NCBI GenBank assembly: GCA_015657535.1
Contig: JADHZB010001838.1
Span: forward strand, 54,394 to 118,393
Origin: Nephromyces sp. MM_2019
Taxonomy: Eukaryota; Apicomplexa; Aconoidasida; Nephromycida
Direction: 5' to 3'
Length of the DNA: 64,000 nt
Positions 60,401-64,000 of this stretch are shown here, piece by piece (within the stretch, counting starts at the first letter, position 1; each line of letters opens with the position of its first letter). Position numbers and translations under genes: made by a program. The notes beneath the pieces were generated by a model. The model saw only the letters and a list, made by a program, of their open reading frames with translations. It was not told where the DNA came from and searched no databases.

Positions 60401-63400
60401 GAAGTTGGTGTAGAGACAGGTTCAAATTTGCCTATTTTACTAGAGGGCCTTACGGAAGCAGAGCAAGTCGAAATGATCAAAAAAATGCATCCAGAGTTTC
60501 TTCCTCTAGTTGAAGATATGAAGGAGAAATTTCAGGAGCTTAACGAAAGAATAGAACCTTTGCTACAAAAAATTGAGCTTCTTCGCCATGAGGACCTATC
60601 TGATGATGTATGCTAAGCAGATGAGATAATTGTTTGTTCTGTGTGTATATTAGCCCTTTAGTGGCTCTCTCTGTAGTTTTATTGTAGGATACCCCCTATT
60701 TTTTGTGTGTGATTTGAGTTTTCTGGCGTGGAATTGAACGTAGCATTTGTTTGTTTGTACTGAGTTTTAGTTAACAAATCATTTTATTGATTTTCAATTT
60801 ACTGCTGTTTCCGGGATGCTCATAACTACACCCCCCGTGTAATAATGTTAAGCTCGATATCAGCTGCTTCTGTGTGAATCATAGGATGCGCAAAAATATA
60901 GGGAATTGAATGTTTTGCTGAAAGTATGGAAGCTGGAAAAAAGCAGCTTCTCTCGTTTAGATCATAACTAACCAAATAAAAAAGCAGCGTGTGTGTCTAG
61001 GATTCTAATAATTGCCATGTAGACTCTAAACCACTTACTATCATATGTCATTTATCGCAGAGCCTGACTTTCTTGAAGGCAAAGAACCAGACAATGCTGG
61101 CATACTTGTCGTATCTCACATTCTACCTGCTGTTGAAGATTGATGGGCATCCCGTGGAGAACCACCCAGTAATTGAGAGGTTGTGTGAATTAAGGTTTGT
61201 TATGGAAAAATTGCGTCCTATAGAGGAGAAGGCAAGTTATAGGATTCAAAAGACTCTATCTACTCTTGAGAAGGATGGCCAGACTCACGATGGTACTATA
61301 TCTGGGGAGCATCTGTGTGTGTGGGATGCAAGGGTTATGAATTAGCTGGAGATCGCTCGTGATTGTGCTCTCTTACAAGCGAAGATATGAAATTTTCTCT
61401 GTTTTCCAGCTTTTTTTTTCTACTATATGGCATAATCCTTGATTTGTTTGATTCAAAAGTATATGTTTTACATGTGGCTTAGATTCCTCTTAAGTTTATA
61501 TATGATTTAATCTTGCTGGAGTCGTTTGTTTGCAATTTGATGCTTTTCATTAAATTTGCAGGTTTGTGTTTTTTTTGCGTAACTTAACTAGTTCCTCTGT
61601 GAAATTGGCGCACAAACTTTGCTCATCTAACGCAGCACACACTAGTTACTCATCTCTAAGGTAGCACATACTAGGTAATCATCTCTAAGGCAACACGCAC
61701 TAATTCCTCATCTCTAAGGCAACACGCACTAGGTAATCATCTCTAAGGCAACACACACTATTTCCTCACCATTTCCCTTTTATTATTCGCTTTAGTATGG
61801 CGTTTCTCTGCTAGTTATACTTCTGTGTGCGGCTGGTAACCTAGCTTTACCTAGAGAGCGTGTTTTTTTTCCCTTAAATCTACGGAATATATGTTATCAT
61901 CTTTGCTATTTCCTCTTATTTTTATGCAGAAGCGTCAAGTGCTTACCGTCCTCATCCTGAGCGCCTGGTGGCCTCATCTGATGAAGAGACCGTTTCTGCG
62001 GGTGAACTTTCTCCTTCTGGAGAATTAGATTCTGATGATGAAGTAGACGATACTCCTAAAGAATCAAAGTTATATAAGCCTAAGAAGATGCTGGCTGTGG
62101 AATACACGCATGACGCGGTAAAATGAAATGGAGTTAAGCAAAAAGTCTTCATTTCAACACGTTTTTGGGAAGATTTTCGGATAATTGTGCTTAGTGATAG
62201 GATCTGTGTCTGTATAAGTATTAAATTAACTTCCTTTTAGTTGGAAAAGCAGAGAGTTTGAGGTTTTTTTTAGAGCTTTAAATGGGGAGGAGGAAAATGA
62301 GGAAAAGCAGAGAGTTTGGGGTTTTTTTTTGTAGAATTAAATCAGAGAATTGGGGAAAAGCACGGAGTTTGAGGTTTTTTTCCAATTTTTTAATTTTGAG
62401 GCACTTCTTATTGGTTTCTCGAATTTTAGTGCGAAAACTCCTCAGAAAAAGTAAATGTGAGAGATATAGTCAGGTGGCTTCATTCATCAACATGAGGATA
62501 TTTTTAGATTTCTTAGAGTTGTAAGAATGTGTACCTTCTGTGTATAAGAATAAAAGTTACAAGATAGAAGGAATTTAATTTTTGTAAGGAGATGGGTTTC
62601 TATGTTGTCTAGCTGGATATAAGCTTCTGGTATGGCACTGCTATTTAGGAGCTTGCTATTTGCATTTTGCTGTTATTTTTCTTTTGAAAAGTGTATATAA
62701 CTGTATTTTTCTTGGTGTCTAAAAGCAAGGTATTGCTCATTGAAAGCTGTCTCTTTTCCCTGTTCTTTCGAGCAACTGTAAAGGAGATGTTTTGATGTTC
62801 TCTTCTTGGAACTGTAGTTCCTCGCTTTGATAACTCATGTAGATTATCTTAGTCAAATTTTCGCATGAAAACAAAATTTGACTAAGATAATCTACATGAG
62901 TTGTACAGGAGAATGAAAAGAATTGACTATATTTTATTCCTTGCTATCCCTATCTTCATTTCTTTTTTTTGCTTAAACAGCCAACGCAGTTGCAGCGTGT
63001 AGAGAAGGACCTTGAGAGGCAGAAGAAACGCTTGAGAAAATCAGAGCTAATTAAGGATCTTAGAACGGAGTTTACGGATGAACCTGAGGAGTTGGGAGGA
63101 AGAGCTGAAGAAGATGTACGAGTTTCTGCCATTGTTCGTCGGCACAGAGAGAGGGAGCAGTACGAGGAGGATAACCTCATTCGTCTTCCTGTGACTAAGA
63201 AAGACAGAAAAGGTAGGTCTTGAGTTATGTTTTGGTTTAAGGTAGACATACATCGTATGACCTGTGTGTGTGCACTCTTGGTTTATCCGATTTTTTTTCA
63301 AAGCAGATAAATATCTGAATATTCTTTAGAGGCCATCTTGCGGTTACTATGTGCATATTTAAATATGTCCTACTGAAAACTCTACCCGTGTGCGTCTTGG

Positions 63401-63736
63401 CCTTTTGCCTAGTATCTTTTCCGTGGTGTAGCACTCTTTTCGTTAAAACTTTACGCTTGTAGAACTTATGGAGTTGAAGAGATTGAAGAAGTTAAATGTA
63501 TCCGCGGGTTCAACCCTGGACGATTTAACCTCATTTGCCGAGTCCATTGTTGATGAGGGGAAGAACAACCGTGATAAGGCTTCAACTACCCCATTAGGGA
63601 GCTACCTCAATGCAGCTACTCAAGCGAAGAAAGCAGCAGAAAATGATTTGCTGGCTAGGAGAGCCGCTGACAATGTTGTTGTAGCCCGACGAACTAGCAA
63701 GGCTACATCCCAGCATATAGCGGATGATGATATTCG
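57421..63736 (+). CDS. UTP3: UTP3/SAS10, small-subunit processome factor (3' end beyond window)
   Basis: Eight + exons join in phase: 57421-57511, 58483-58584, 59333-59628, 60371-60607, 61061-61292, 61930-62117, 62981-63212 and 63463-63736, giving about 550 residues before the edge. Known role of the family: nucleolar component of the SSU processome for 18S rRNA maturation. The N-terminus is basic (MKSRGFAQKLDSRRDK), then acidic (DEELNERD, DEEAETEG). SWGKGVQNYYEG in exon 3 is the typical SAS10 landmark. Exons 4-5 carry the Sas10/Utp3/C1D domain: MIKKMHPEFLPLVEDMKEKF, EPLLQKIELL, YLTFYLLLK, HPVIERLCELRF. Exons 6-8 are charged linkers with YKPKKMLAVEY and KKRLRKSELIKDLRTEF. The last donor (ATTCG|GTAAGT) leaves phase 2, so the C-terminal Sas10 domain must lie past 64000. 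Introns are 250-971 bases and T-rich. Neuroguidin, the nearest paralogue, lacks the SWGK N-terminal part, which favours UTP3. Confidence 0.92.
57499..57536 (+). repeat. Duplicated 5' splice-site segment of UTP3 intron 1
   Basis: ggtgatttcaggggta occurs at 57499-57514, spanning the exon 1 donor (CAGGG|GTAAGT), and again at 57521-57536 (CAGGG|GTAGCT). The copies are 22 bases apart. Use of the second site would read a TGA immediately after the exon. Confidence 0.8.
57619..57894 (-). CDS. Possible 91-residue protein nested antisense in UTP3 intron 1
   Basis: An intact - strand frame from ATG (57894-57892) to a stop at 57621-57619 lies within UTP3 intron 1 (57512-58482). The product has balanced composition: MAEHPKNLSTCDITSIKAYK at the start, then HPLFQPNMHRIDYSLTRKFW, and LLGLASR at the end. 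This is unlike the T-rich sequence around it. No family is recognised, no paralogue is in the window, and no intron is needed. It could be a chance frame. Confidence 0.33.
   Translation of the reverse strand: MAEHPKNLSTCDITSIKAYKLPKHPLFQPNMHRIDYSLTRKFWQSYHEALHQAPYKSLATKLGSSAIRFTIQKPLEAACYSDENLLGLASR
61622..61768. repeat. Tandem repeat of about 29 bp in UTP3 intron 5
   Basis: Five degenerate units of tcatctctaaggcaacacgc plus a variable actaggtaa/actaattcc end follow one another, the central three nearly identical. The array lies between exons 5 and 6 of UTP3. Confidence 0.85.
62243..62380. repeat. Three-copy repeat ending in T runs in UTP3 intron 6
   Basis: ggaaaagcagagagtttg, followed by a/ggg and a run of 7-9 T, starts at 62243, 62301 and 62354 (periods 58 and 53). 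The third copy reads ggaaaagcacggagtttg. Confidence 0.8.
62832..62902. repeat. Perfect 30-bp inverted repeat (hairpin) in UTP3 intron 6
   Basis: The left arm 62832-62861 (begins aactcatgtagattatc) is exactly complementary to the right arm 62873-62902 (ends gataatctacatgagtt), with an 11-base loop at 62862-62872. There are no mismatches and no obvious target-site duplication. The hairpin sits about 80 bases before the exon 7 acceptor, so the pre-mRNA would carry a long stem there. Confidence 0.95.
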
Positions 63737-63896
63737 GTAAGTATATTAGCAAATTGTAAAGAATTTGGCTTAAAATGGACTGCCTATTTATATAGTAGAG
63801 AGATCATAAAGATTTCTCTATGAGGACAGCGATGAATGAAGCGAAGGGGTTGATGTGACAGACATGTCTCGAGTGGATTTGCCTAGAATTTATGTT

Positions 63897-64000
63897 TTGT
63901 GTGTTCTGCTTCTCTATGCTTTGTGTGTGCTGCTTCTCTATGCTTTGTGTGTGCTGCTTCTCTATGCTTTGTGTGTGCTGCTTCTCTATGCTTTGTGTGT
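63897..64000. repeat. 24-bp tandem repeat at the window edge (UTP3 intron 8)
   Basis: ctgcttctctatgctttgtg units begin at 63906, 63930, 63954 and 63978 with an exact 24-base period. Only the first copy varies (gtgttctg in place of gtgtgctg). The array continues off the window. Confidence 0.92.

Overview
The window is nuclear DNA from an intron-rich, AT-rich eukaryote. GT-AG introns of roughly 150 to 2,000 bases separate exons of about 50 to 400 bases, and the standard code works throughout. I recognise eukaryotic housekeeping genes (a Spartan-type DNA-protein crosslink protease, a PrimPol-like primase, F-box/LRR proteins, the ribosome-biogenesis factor UTP3/SAS10). I see no bacterial operons, rRNA, CRISPR array or convincing tRNA. 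The compact genes and skewed introns suggest a protist, but the lineage cannot be fixed from sequence alone. I built the models by eye from splice sites, reading phase and residue patterns. Phase agreement across junctions is the main support where no family is recognised.

Layout: (1) 1-4.2 kb, no supported gene. (2) 4.2-8.15 kb, + strand, a seven-exon Spartan/SprT metalloprotease, complete, with an N-terminal SUMO-interaction-like motif. (3) 8.15-11.8 kb, no supported gene. (4) 11.8-20.0 kb, + strand, an F-box/leucine-rich-repeat gene. (5) about 20.7-26.8 kb, + strand, a second LRR-like gene, with a 408-residue gene nested on the - strand in its largest intron. (6) 26.8-33.5 kb, - strand, a roughly 1,926-residue low-complexity and coiled-coil protein whose 3' coding end overlaps the end of gene 5 tail to tail. 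(7) 33.5-37.5 kb, intergenic, with a 71-bp direct repeat. (8) 41.2-42.9 kb, - strand, small exons of an unidentified gene. (9) 43.7-54.1 kb, - strand, a PrimPol-like archaeo-eukaryotic primase spread over many small exons. (10) 54.1-57.4 kb, mostly intergenic, with a 70-bp tandem repeat and a C/T-rich tract. (11) 57.42-64 kb, + strand, the UTP3/SAS10 gene, running off the right edge before its C-terminal Sas10 domain; its introns hold several tandem repeats, a perfect 30-bp hairpin and an antisense 91-codon reading frame.

Two themes link the genes. Spartan and PrimPol both act at stalled replication forks, and the F-box/LRR genes point to SCF ubiquitin ligase substrate choice. A strand asymmetry runs through the window: introns of the Spartan and UTP3 genes are T-rich on the + strand, while 37.7-53 kb is A-rich on the + strand (T-rich on -), so base skew alone predicts the sense strand of the large primase locus.
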